Below are positions 23,583 through 33,385 of a stretch of DNA of 64,000 bases, piece by piece; position 1 is the first letter of the stretch, and every line of letters starts with the position of its first letter. Position numbers and translations under genes: made by a program. Where the stretch lies: positions 1-64,000 of the forward strand of contig FWWN02000482.1 of NCBI GenBank assembly GCA_900175165.2, given 5' to 3'. The notes beneath the pieces were generated by a model, which saw only the letters and a program-made list of their open reading frames with translations, searched no databases and was not told the origin of the DNA. The stretch is from Rhizomucor pusillus. Its lineage: Eukaryota; Mucoromycota; Mucoromycetes; Mucorales; Lichtheimiaceae.

Positions 23583-23772
23583 CGAGCTTACATGCAACGT
23601 AGAAGCCCATGCTGAGAAGTACAAAGCCATTTCCGAAATATCGTTTGCCTAGCTCCAGGATGCGCTGACCAAAGACTCGTTGCCAGAACTTTTCATCGGA
23701 GATGCATTCCAAAATCGTCAAGAGCGTATCAACGGTTGTAGAAACACGGGAGAGGGTGGACTGGACTTGCAT

Positions 23773-24329
23773 TTCTGGTCGGATAACGGGCGAGGTTCGA
23801 TATGCCGAACATGACGGAGACTCATCCTCCCTTTTTATATGTTTGTTTACCAGGGTCGCAGGCTGGGCCAGGAAAAAGAAGCCTTTGCTGCGGTTTCGTA
23901 TGTGTGTACGCAAGCACCTATCACGTACGACAGCAAGACATAGAGTCTGCCCATCGCAGCAAAGTACAAGCGCCAAGCCTAAGACAAGCTGCATAGTATG
24001 AATGTAATTTCTTTCATCGACGTGAGTCATCCTCTAAACGCAAAGAGGCTAGGTCCGCGCCACGAGAAAGCGTCACTAACATGCAACGTGGCAGCTAACC
24101 AGACAAGTTTTGATTTTTTAATCAGATGCTTCTTTGAAGGGCTCGCCAGATACATCGTTGACACTTTAATTAACACATATACATATAACCTCTTCGTGAT
24201 TCTTGTTGCGATTTCCGCACAGTAAAGAGACTTCTGTAAAATCTCGGATTCAGGGTGATTGTGTGTCACAAACGATTGTTTTACAAAAGCCTTTGAGAAC
24301 ATAGAAGAAAGAATGAGTCAACAGCGCTT
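23773..24329. other. Intergenic: promoter side of the damaged BCS1-like gene
   Basis: A TATAAAAA sequence on the gene strand (23832-23839) lies about 60 bp upstream of the ATG at 23772. No gene was recognised further out. Confidence 0.4.
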
Positions 24330-25126
24330 TTTTTGAATCAGAAAAATTGCTTCAAAGGACAGGCGCAGTATACTATCTGGCAGGATCATTCACCATTGAT
24401 GTGTCTACAAGTTGCTGTAGCAGATCTGTGCCCATGGACAAGCGGTTTATGCAATAACCTTGTTTCCAGAATTTTCTCCCGAAAGATACATCACATAGTC
24501 CTTCCGAGCGTGTTGGAGCACAAGCTTTTGAAATGAAGCTCGATGCGATTGAACAACGTAAGCCTGTCTCCAACGCTTGGTGAATGCTTCTAAAACGCGT
24601 TCAATATAGCCGTAGTTTTAGTTTGCAACCTTCCCATGAATATATGGAAAAGCTTCCAAAATCGCTCGATAAGATTTAATTGAGTGGAAGATTTGATGTA
24701 TCATAAACTCGAAGGGAAAGCACACGTCAGCACAATGCTATAGTTCGATCCTTTCCGCAGCATCACCATCGAAGACGCGATAGAACAATACGCTTCAACG
24801 CTTGTAGAATGTGTCCTACTTGGAGACAAGTCTTGGGTGTTTATCACGCATATCGGCGTATTTCTTCAAATGATCCAACGATCGACGACTGTGCTTATAC
24901 GAAGAATAATCGATATGATAAACAATCGAGAGCTGTGAAAGTGCAGAAAACTATTTTACGACCGAGCCTACAAAACGTAACATTAAGACTTAACAACACT
25001 TGTGAGGTTCCCAACCCCAAGAAATTTGACCAAGATGATGCTCAGAAAAAAGAGAAGGCTTTGTGGCGATGGAGAAAAATAATATCAAGATATATTGACA
25101 TTAAGGAAAAAGAATATATTTCATGA
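24330..25126 (+). pseudogene. Decayed protein-coding relic, unknown family
   Basis: Plus-strand protein-like stretches with stops and frame changes. A piece containing MKLDAIEQRKPVSNAW and SLQPSHEYMEKLPKSLDKI (about 24430-24680) is followed by an open stretch at 24809-25126 (with RPSLQNVTLRLNNTCEVPN and a basic end). No consistent splice sites join them and I recognise no domain. It sits between the two BCS1-like copies, so it may be an old insertion that came between duplicated genes. Limits are approximate. Confidence 0.3.
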
Positions 25127-25204
25127 CAACAGTCTGGTCCTCGACGAGTTACTATATGAAGCAGCTTTTAGAAGAACTTCGACAGAGCATTAAGAAAAGT
25201 AAAA

Positions 25205-25740
25205 CTAGTAGCCATAGTTGACATACGCGTCCGTAATCTTGTCGAGGTTGACGTTTAAGTGCAGCAGCCACCATATTATCATAGCTCTCATAATTGACAC
25301 AGAAGCGGCTCTGACTAGAACGATAAAGGCAGCTGCGACGATGAATGAGGCCAGTGGATCCCCCGTGCAAGTCTGGTGGCCAGCCTCGTTGCAAAGCCTG
25401 GCTGTTTGGTATCATATAAAAGCTGAGCAAATTTTATGACATGGGACAGTTCAAAGATATCATTCAATACGGAAAATCGAGGTAGCTACATTATAGCAAA
25501 GTCTCGAAGGCGTCAATCTCGTTGACGTTCCTTGTAGGTGCGTCTCGGAGTCTAAAACGGTCCTGCTCCTTCCAGCATTCGTAACATTCTGCGATTTGTG
25601 GACGGCGATGAATCCTGAACCGAGAACAGCCCTGAGTTCCCGATTGTGTACTTCAAGGCTATTCCGAGCAGCAGCAAACTCACAGCACCCCGGTTCATGA
25701 ACAAGTGATTCGCCTCGGACAGATAGTTAGTAGTCACTCT
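25205..25740 (-). pseudogene. Membrane-protein relics, one resembling a CDF zinc transporter
   Basis: Two minus-strand fragments. The one at about 25430-25205 reads as a hydrophobic segment with DPLASFIVAAAFIVLVRAAS then VNLDKITDAYVN and a stop. This resembles the fifth/sixth helix region and following loop of Zrc1/Cot1-type cation diffusion facilitators (DP..S, LVR.AS, V.L..I). The other, at about 25740-25491, has a hydrophobic run (GAVSLLLLGIALKYTIG) and, after a frame change, a C-terminus ending VNEIDAFETLL. Neither has a start or complete domain. Family assignment is tentative. Confidence 0.3.
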
Positions 25741-25830
25741 CGAACAGACAGCAACTTCCTATGTAGGTGATGTGAATATGGTTTACGGCATCTTTAATAA
25801 CACTATTGTTGCAGAAACTTTTTAGGTTAA

Positions 25831-27960
25831 TTATGTACATGCAACGGCTATTTTCTTTACGATTTGACCGGAAGAAGGATCCAAAGATCCGTCGCCATTT
25901 ACTGTCGAGGCATCCGAGATTGCGTCAAGCTCCGCTTCTTTGGATTCCTCCGTTGCACCAGCAGCAGTGGCCACCTTGGTCTTGCTGTTGTTGTAAGTCT
26001 TGTCCTTTCCATAGTGCCGCATCGCTTGCCTGCGGTCAAACTGCACCGTTTTCAGAAACTCGGGAATGCCTTGAAATACGCGATCAAATATGCCGTCTTC
26101 TAGATTTTGAGGATCGGATTCCATCCATATGGAAATAAAGTAGCTTTCGAGCTCTGCAGTAGTCACTTTGCCTTCAGGGATCTTGCTGGCAAAGCGCCAC
26201 TTTAGGGTATTTATGTACTCTTTATCAGACGTTTGCGCGCTCACGTTCTCTGGGTCGTAGAAGAACTTGAAGAACATCTCCTCGATCTGCTGTGTATCTG
26301 CATAATCCATCAGAATTTTGACATCGATTCTGCCTGGGCGCAGCAGTGGAGGTGGGATCATGTCAATGTTGTTGCACGTCATGAAAATCACTGATACATA
26401 ACAGATTATTCCATGTGGTACTTTGTAAAATGTGCTCCTTGACAGCTACTTACTGGAGCCTGTTTGTCCTTGAATACCGTCGAACGCATTCAAAAGCCCT
26501 GCCAAGCTCAAGTTCTTGTTTCCCAGGCCGTTTCCGTAATGATCAATGTCTTCGAGAACAATAATTGAATTCGTCGGCGAGTTTTCTAGTAACTTTGCAA
26601 AAGCTTCATCGTCTAGTATCTCTTGGATGTTGACAAGGCAGATATTCACACCAACGTGACCCTTAAAATCCGCTTTCCTTTTAGCCATTGAAATGATGGG
26701 AGACCATCAACGCTCGCTAAATACATACTGCAATAGCTTGGATAAGCGAAGACTTGCCGGTGCCGGGCGGTCCATGTAGCAAGTATCCTCTTTTGTAAGG
26801 GACTGCTCTTGTTTTGTACCAATTTTTGCGTCGACGGAAAGTATCCATGTCTGAAGCACAGAATTTGAGGATTAGCAAACCTCCTGAAGCGCACCGGTTA
26901 ATAAGTTCAAGATCTAACCTTGGATAAGCTTCTCTTTTAAGCCTTCCTTCAACACGACAGTTTGCAATTGCCGAGGCTCCATGGTTTTATGGGCGTACCA
27001 ATTCCAAGCGTTTGCCTTGTAAATAGTCATCTAAATGAAAGGATTGTCTGATGAGCCTATTCAATTGGTGCTTAATGCCGAGACTTTCTGTGTACCTGGT
27101 TGCTATGCCTTCTGTTGTATATGTCGGCCCATTCTTGCATAAATTGCTGAAGCGTCGACAAGGAGTTGCCTTCCATACTTTCATCGATAATAACTGTTTG
27201 TTAGTAAATGCTGCCGTCATCAAATCTTTTTCCCCTTGGCTTACTAGATAGTGAGTTTGCGTGGACCTTGCCCGCCGTACCCGCCGCCAAAACTAGTGCT
27301 GGGAGTATTGCGGTTGTTATTTTCATCATCTGCTGCTCGGCTTGCCCAAATCCGATGACCCTTGTACTCCACTTCCTCCACGACCTCGGCCGCTAAAAAG
27401 AGAGAAAAGTTTATACGTCATTTGCTAGGACGAATAAGGAGCATATACACACGTACGTGGGGTAAATATAAGCGTTGGCAGCCGTTCTTGGCCACCGTTT
27501 CCACTGACGGGCGGGTATACATCATCAGGAGAGTAAGAGGCGATTGTCCGTCGTAGATCAGGTATCGCTTTAGCGTTTTTGCGGACAAAGTAATCTATTG
27601 CCTTGTATAATGTATCGTACGTATCTACTTGTACTTCGACAAGATTCTTTTGCAACTGCCCTTTCTGCCACAGATGGGTCATAAGATCCCCCACCCTTGT
27701 TCGCAATATGGCTTAATAATTTGGAGTTATTGAGTGGTAAGTTATACTCCAAGTGCAATGGTAATGTGATTTAGCTTACATGCAATGTAGAACCCCATAC
27801 TTAGAAGTACAAAGTCGTTCCCGAAGTAGCGTTTGCCTAGCTCCAGGATACGTTGACCAAAGACTCGTTGCCAGAACTTTTCATCAGAGATGCACTCGAG
27901 AGCTGTCAGAATTATATCGATAGCAGTGGATGCTTTAGAGAGAGTTGATAGTGCTTGCAT
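25831..27960 (-). CDS. BCS1-like AAA ATPase, intact copy
   Basis: Eight exons (27960-27780, 27711-27457, 27392-27245, 27177-27096, 27030-26919, 26850-26729, 26661-26454, 26390-25831) keep the frame and give 555 residues. The layout is that of the BCS1 family: a short N-terminal region with a hydrophobic segment (FVLLSMGFYIAC), a BCS1-specific domain, then an AAA ATPase with Walker A GPPGTGKSS, Walker B region IIVLEDIDHYGN, sensor TCNNID and arginine-finger region LLRPGRID. True Bcs1 is an inner-mitochondrial-membrane ATPase that inserts the Rieske protein into complex III. Fungi also carry diverged BCS1-like paralogs of unknown substrate, and this copy, longer than yeast Bcs1 (456) with an acidic Ser/Ala tail, may be one of those. 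A TATA-like run (28001-28010) lies 40 bp upstream. It is a duplicate of the gene at 21630-23772. Confidence 0.87.
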
Positions 27961-28524
27961 ACTTGAAGTAGGGCTGTGAAAAGGACAACGATGGATGAGT
28001 TTATATATATTGCTACGAAATTGGTGTTTGTGTACCGCTGTTACCAAGGCAACGATGCCGCGGAGTTTTCATGAACTTGTTTGTCGTCGCTGAGGCCACG
28101 GAGACAGGACAGGCACGAGACCCCAAATTGCTTGATCCACCCAAGAAACCGTAACGTGCGTCGGTAGAGATAGGCATGCTTGTGTCACTAGAAACCGGAA
28201 CCAACAATGTAAGAATAGCATGTATATGTGCCGATCTGTAGCAAAATATTGACGGACGTGTGCGACATTTGTCTCCATGAAGGATAGCCGTTGAATAATC
28301 TCTAAATACATCTTCCTGTACAATATCCAGCTTGACTGATCACCCTGCAGCATCGTTAGATCATAATTATTTTCTTTTGATAATTTTGCCCCCTTTCTTT
28401 CTACATGGTCTGTCTACTTTGCAGTGCGGATTATTCAGTTGCATGCTACGTACAAATGTAAATATATTTTTATATACATAAAGATCAATGATGTGGAGAT
28501 CGGAATAATTACAGGAATGGGATG
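27961..28524. other. Intergenic between BCS1-like gene and paralog 2
   Basis: About 560 bp with the BCS1-like promoter (TATA-like run 28001-28010). Reading frames are present but have no recognisable content. Confidence 0.45.
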
Positions 28525-30152
28525 CTAATTATCTGACAATGCTCCAACGCTCGTACGGACTTCGTATCTGGGAGGTGCCACTTCATAGTCTGGCGGCGGC
28601 TGCTGTCGCTCTTGTTTATACAGCGTATCAATTGAACCGCCAGCGAGGACATACTCTATGATCCGCTTCTGTTCGTATTCGATAGCTCTGCGGTTGACAG
28701 TTATGGTGACTTTCAGACGGTCCAGTTCCTCACGCATTTCCCGCAAGCGTTCACGGATCCATCTCATTGACTGCGTTACTTCGCTGCGTATGTTGTTGAT
28801 GTCAATGTGAACTCGCTTCGTGATAGCTGAATAATTAGAGTGTGAATGATTATCATTATACGTATAAAGTTAGATTCTTACGTACTTGGCCATGATTCTG
28901 CAAACTCTATAGTGGTTTTAAAGTCTAGTCTCAGAAATCCTTGCGCCAGATTAATATCGAGACGATCTGCATTTAGCATCTCTGGAACGAGCTCTTTTGC
29001 AAGCGTCAGCCGTCGATATACATCTGTCAAGATAATCCCCTGTGCCTCTATTGCGGTAGCAGATATTGTGCGATTAGCCACTATACGCATACATTTCTAA
29101 TTGAGGGCCAAAAATATTTACTGTCAAAATATTTAAACCGGTGTGCATTGTACGGATCTCTCTGTTTAGGTGCGAAGAACCCCCGATTACTTGGAGTAGA
29201 TGCATAAACCAATAGCTTATCGCCGGTTGACGATTCCTTTGCTCCCTCAAGAGTTTTTACAGCCCTGCCCAAGGACTCTGTTGCGAGCTTTAAGCATGTC
29301 TCTGCCTCGTCGTATCGCTTCTCATGTTGAAGAACCTGGGTGCAAGATAGGTTAGATGCTATTGAGCTCATTTCACGGAATGCATTGTATATGTTCGAAG
29401 TTATATCTTTGATTCCTGCTTCAGATACTCTCCCAACTCTGCTTTTTGAAGCTGCGGCTGAAGATGGTAACCTGGATAGTGGATAGAAAATATCTATTAG
29501 CGACTCGGCTCGTTAATACGATATTCACAAATGATCGGTTCTATGTATTATTACGTGTGCTAGTAATCGGTCTAGTACGCGACGCGCAGCTCGGATGGTA
29601 TCTAGAGGCAACTTTGACTCTTGTTCCTGATTTCATTGTTATTATTTTTTGGTTACACGGAACAATGCAAGTAAGCATCAGATGCTATCGTGACCGGTAG
29701 AAAAAAGATTGGTCCTTACCTTTTGGGATAAAATGTGAAGTTCCTGTGACAGTCGCTCTATTTCAAGCTTGCAAGCTTGCTCGGTATCAAACGCTGCAAC
29801 GTAACTTTGCTCCGCCTCATCAAGCTTTCCTCGTTTGTTGCCAAAGAGAAGCGAAATGCTGGACGAGTTCTTGAGTTTCCGTAGGTGCTTATATTCCTGT
29901 TTGCTAAATGTACGTAGTTCTTGGTGAGTGCGTACTTCTTTGGCGTATAGTCATAAAGAACATTTACGATCGTCTTGATAAACGTGAAAGTGTTGTCTGC
30001 TTCTTTTGAATTTTCAAAGTTACTCGATTACGTTCAGCTCGATAGTGTTCATGCGCTGCAGACAGTTCTTGCTCGGTCGCGTCATTGATCTTGTCTACAA
30101 GTTGCTTGTATAAATCAGCATTTGCATGGATACGCTCCGAAATTGTTGACAT
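28525..30152 (-). CDS. Coiled-coil protein with PPxY motifs, paralog 2
   Basis: Second paralog of the unrecognised family. Seven exons (30152-29968, 29903-29720, 29626-29555, 29493-29407, 29335-29122, 29080-28886, 28826-28525) give 412 residues. Exon 1 (185 nt) equals paralog 3 and exon 3 (72 nt) is identical in length in all three. The N-terminal third is a predicted coiled coil. The conserved C-terminal helix reads AIEYEQKRIIEYVLAGGS and is followed by two PPxY motifs, PPPDY and PPRY, likely WW-domain ligands. It lacks the NPF motifs of paralog 1. The fourth intron is odd: alignment to paralog 3 puts the donor after AAG at 29407, where the sequence is ATATAAC rather than GT. The acceptor (CACCCAG) and a CTAAC branch-like element are normal. 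If that intron is not spliced, a stop follows at once and the protein would be truncated. Confidence 0.7.
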
Positions 30153-30729
30153 TCTTTTTCAAATGAAGAAAAGCAAGAAAGACAGGCAGAAATTCTGCCG
30201 CGCGGCACTAATGAATCTAAAAATAATAATATGTTGAAACCCGCCTTGTGGCACAAGCTTACCACAGACCATGCCCAGCCCCACGTGTGTTATTACGTAG
30301 TAGTATCCAGAAAAGTTACTGCTGGTTTCTAGGACCCTGCATTGCAAGCAAGTCCTTGTGGGTCTTAGCACATAGTAAGCATCTAATGCTTATCCCACGT
30401 AGGTATAAAAAAGGATTAGACGACGGCTTTGCTCGTAGCGTTTGTTCCACGAGTATTTTCTATTTACCCGCTCCTAAGGCAGAAAAAATATTCTGTAAAA
30501 CGGAAATCAGGAATCGTAAAATAAATCTGTGTGCTTGATAGCGCCCAGGTGATACTGTGATACCCAAGTTTCATTCCTAGAATATCAATCTTCAAAGATG
30601 AAAGGGATATGCGACAACTGTGGGGAATAACGGGGATAAGGATGAAGGAAATAAAAGAATATACAGGTTTCGTTCCAAGGATATATACATATACTACGTA
30701 CAGAGCATTACATTTCTAACAGGAGTCTG
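30153..30729. other. Intergenic between paralogs 2 and 3
   Basis: About 580 bp with the paralog 2 promoter and the paralog 3 3' flank. No gene was recognised. Confidence 0.5.
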
Positions 30730-32227
30730 CTAGACGGCTTCTTCGTAGGAAGGAGGAGGTAGATCGTATCTTGGCGGTTCCTGCTGCCGCTCTTCATGGA
30801 AAAGAGCTTCCAGCGTTCCACCAGAAAGAGTGTACTCTATGATTCTCCTCCTTTCATACTCGAGGGCGCTTTCCGTGGTATTTATGATGTATCGCAAATG
30901 GTCCAGTAAGTTATTCAGTTCGTGTTTTCGTTGACGGGTCCATCTGATCGCATATGCTATGTCGCTATGAACTGCGTACAATGACATGTATCCACGCTTT
31001 GCTGTCACTGTAACGTCGACTAAATTCAGTATTTGCGCGATAATAACTTTTCCTACTTCATTGCACATACTTTTCCAGGATTTGCTGATATACTTGGGGT
31101 CATCAAACCTCATAATCATGAAACCGCCTAGCGTGCCACAGTCAAGACGATCCTTGTTGGGTATCTCTGGAACCTTTTCCTTTGCAGCAACGAGGCGGCG
31201 CTGGATTTCATGCGGGACGATCTTTTTGGCGGCTGCGAAAATAAGTCATCTTATTTAGTAAGCTGCAAACTGATATGCCATGCATGAATCAACTTCACCT
31301 TCGAAGCGCATGAAGCGGTAATATTCTACAGACGTCCCTAAAGGTGCTGGCTGCGTTGCAGAATCAAGAGTTTTAAGCGTTTTGATGAGAGCCTTAGAAG
31401 CCAGCGTCAGAGTATGCTCTGCTTCTTCGTAGCGATCTCGGTCTTCGGAGGTCTGAGAAATACATTCTAAATACAAGCAATCTATTATACCTAATAAGCA
31501 ATATTCACCTCTGCTCTTTGTTTAAGGTATTCTTGCAGTTCAGCCTTCTTTAACTGCGGCTCAAGAGGAAACGAGGAATCGTGAGGTGCATCGAATATCT
31601 ATTTTATATGAAATTGGTACCATATCCTCCTTCCATTTCAATTTCCAAACGCATAATTTACCTCGTCCATAAGTGCACGTAAACGCCCGCGGGCTGCTTT
31701 AATGTCATTTAACGGGCTTGCCAGTTCAGCGTGCTTGATTGGGATGTGAGCGATCAGGTGATTTGATGACAAAAAATATATCAACCACACATACCTGTCT
31801 ACTCAGTTCATCCAGTCTGCGTGAGAGATTTTCAACATCATTCTTGTATGTTTGTTCCCTTTCAAAAAGCGCTTGGTATTGTTGCTCGCTAGCCATCCTC
31901 TTTTCGCGCTTGCTGCCGCTCATGTATCGCATGGATGTATTCTTTAGTTTTCGTAAACGCTGAAATTCCTCTTTGCTTCATCAAATGTTGTCGTTTTATG
32001 AATGATCTAGTCCGTGCTATTATGTGCTAAAAACATGCTTACGCCTTTGCCGCCACTTGTAGATATTTCGCATGCTTGTCCTTGATAAGCAAGTCTACTC
32101 GATCTCGTTCAACTTCGCATTCGTCAACCGCAATTTCGAGTTCTCGTTCAAGTGCAGGGTCTATCTTTTGAGCAAGTTCATTGCATGACTGGGCATGTAC
32201 GTGGATTCGATCGGTAATGGTAGTCAT
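30730..32227 (-). CDS. Coiled-coil protein with PPxY motifs, paralog 3
   Basis: Third paralog of the unrecognised family, adjacent and co-oriented with paralog 2. Exons 32227-32043, 31975-31795, 31733-31662, 31598-31509, 31452-31299, 31232-31071 and 31007-30730 give about 373 residues. The last intron offers three in-frame acceptors (exon starting at 31019, 31007 or 31001), so 371, 373 and 377 residues are all possible. The N-terminal coiled coil includes GSKREKRMASEQQYQALFE. The conserved helix ALEYERRRIIEYTLSGGT leads to PPRY and PPPSY, the latter only four residues from the C-terminus, an arrangement seen in substrates and adaptors of Nedd4/Rsp5 ligases. A TATATATA run lies just upstream of the ATG. 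Function is inferred from motifs only. Confidence 0.8.
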
Positions 32228-33128
32228 GCTAAGTTTGTAAAGAGTGAGGGAAAGAAGCACTTTCCATTTGTGTTATATATATTACCAGAAGTGAACCAGC
32301 CTTTATGCCGAGAAACATTAAATTGCAGTGCGGCTCAGCATTTTGTACCCCCTTAGCACTTTGAGCATTATCTAATTCGAGCGGTCCAAATTCAACTATG
32401 GCATCGTGAAGTAGATGTTTTTGTGAAGCTAAACGAAAATGTCACATCTATGGAAAAGCATGTCAAAAAGGGATGAAAAAGACGTTGTGCAAGGATGCTA
32501 CTTGTCTGAATTGGGCGAGACATGGCGAACGGTTTTGAATGCATTGCCACTCAAATCAGAGTGTGTGGCGCAAACAAAATTCAATTTCTAATTTCCAAGA
32601 CGATATACATTTTATCCATAAGGGGACACTATATCGAAAATAGAGTTCTTGCTTGTATTATGGAGTCCTTGCGAGGAAGCAAAAAATATCTCGCAGAAGG
32701 TCGTGCTAAGTGATCACAAGCCTAACAATTCAATCACCAACTAAAGAGCATGTTAGTCCATATTTCTGCTTGCTTAAGACATCTTAGAACCAATATCCCG
32801 GAACATGGAAAGAGAGATCGGGCTTGGCTTACCTCTCCAGGTAAACGAACCCGAACTCTTACAATCTATGTAAAGGATACATAACTCTACTAGAACGTCT
32901 AAGACGTTGAAAGTATTTGAAATCTCAACGCAGTGCTATGGTTGTAGAGCTTGTTAGAGCAATGCAATGTGCAGGCTGCAGCTGCGCCTTCCTTGATCCG
33001 GTGGCGTACATCGCCTTTACTCCTGCAGATGATTGCTGCTGCTGCTGCTCCTGTATATGACCTTATATAAATGGATGAGACCGTTCGCCATCTCTCGTCA
33101 TCGTTCGCACCTGTCCAAACTGCACATA
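32228..33128. other. Intergenic region with a decayed fragment
   Basis: Contains the paralog 3 promoter, a relic at about 32380-32713 (listed separately), and the promoter of the secreted cysteine-rich protein, with a CTG run near 33030-33050 and TATATAA at 33064-33070. No intact gene was seen. Confidence 0.5.
32380..32713 (+). pseudogene. Decayed protein-coding relic, unknown family
   Basis: One plus-strand frame reads as a protein with two internal stops: VDVFVKLNENVTSMEKHVKK, then MANGFECIATQIRVCGANK and SLRGSKKYLAEGRAK before a terminal stop. The composition is protein-like but no family is recognised. It could be another fragment of a dispersed element. Confidence 0.25.
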
Positions 33129-33385
33129 ATGCTCTCCAAAACTGTTATCGCTGTTGCTGCGTGTATCCTGGCCATCACATCAAGTACTGCTCTCGCCGAC
33201 CGATGCTATTGCTACGATATCAGTGGTTCCCCGCTCTACAAAGACACCCAACAAGAGTGCTGCACTCGAGCCGGTGGTGTCTGCTCGATGCGAACGAGTA
33301 TTGCTTGGACCTTACACCCCAAGGCAAGAAATCCTTCGAAGCTTGCTGTGACGAAAATTATGCCAGTATGCGATGCAAGCAATAG
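33129..33385 (+). pseudogene. Small secreted cysteine-rich protein, frameshifted
   Basis: ATG 33129 begins a clear signal peptide (MLSKTVIAVAACILAITSS, cleavage probably after ALA) followed by DRCYCYDISGS and ECCTRAGGVC. After this point (about 33285) the frame loses its cysteine pattern. A different frame continues with NEYCLDLTPQGKKSFEACC and MRCKQ, ending at a TAG at 33383-33385. One missing base would join the two into a secreted protein of about 85 residues with CC pairs. No intron of plausible size fits. It is either a recent pseudogene or a sequencing error. A TATA box at 33064-33070 lies 59 bp upstream. Short secreted Cys-rich proteins of this type are common in fungi and mostly of unknown function. 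Confidence 0.65.

Larger units (their letters stand above)
21630..23772 (-). pseudogene. BCS1-like AAA ATPase, damaged copy
   Basis: Homolog of the intact copy at 25831-27960. Recoverable exons are 23772-23592, 23510-23047, 22980-22894, 22810-22699, 22629-22508, 22431-22223 and 22141-21630. The N-terminal BCS1-type region, Walker [10 protein letters not shown], Walker B region VIVLEDIDHYGN, NNIDKLPPPLLRPGRID and the C-terminal AAA lid are all present. Lesions relative to the intact copy are: a 29-N assembly gap (23340-23368), an in-frame TAA (23145-23147), one base missing at the A-run of exon 3 (22912-22916), and one extra base at a T-run in exon 6 (22264-22267). Exon 2 also reads through a remnant of an intron the intact copy still has. 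The last intron uses a GC donor (GCAAGT). All indels sit in homopolymers beside a gap, so sequencing error is an alternative to true decay. Confidence 0.75.

Noticed and set aside
28069..28353. 94-codon minus-strand frame between the BCS1-like gene and paralog 2
   Set aside because: Composition is not domain-like, it overlaps the expected promoter region, and nothing supports a start or splice sites.
19190..32227. Secondary-metabolite or defence gene cluster
   Set aside because: Repetition here comes from paralogous coiled-coil/PPxY and BCS1-like genes; no polyketide, peptide synthetase, nuclease or NLR-like domains were seen.
33285..33320. Very short intron to explain the frame switch in the secreted Cys-rich protein
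   Set aside because: The only GT...AG option is under 30 nt, well below any other intron in this window.
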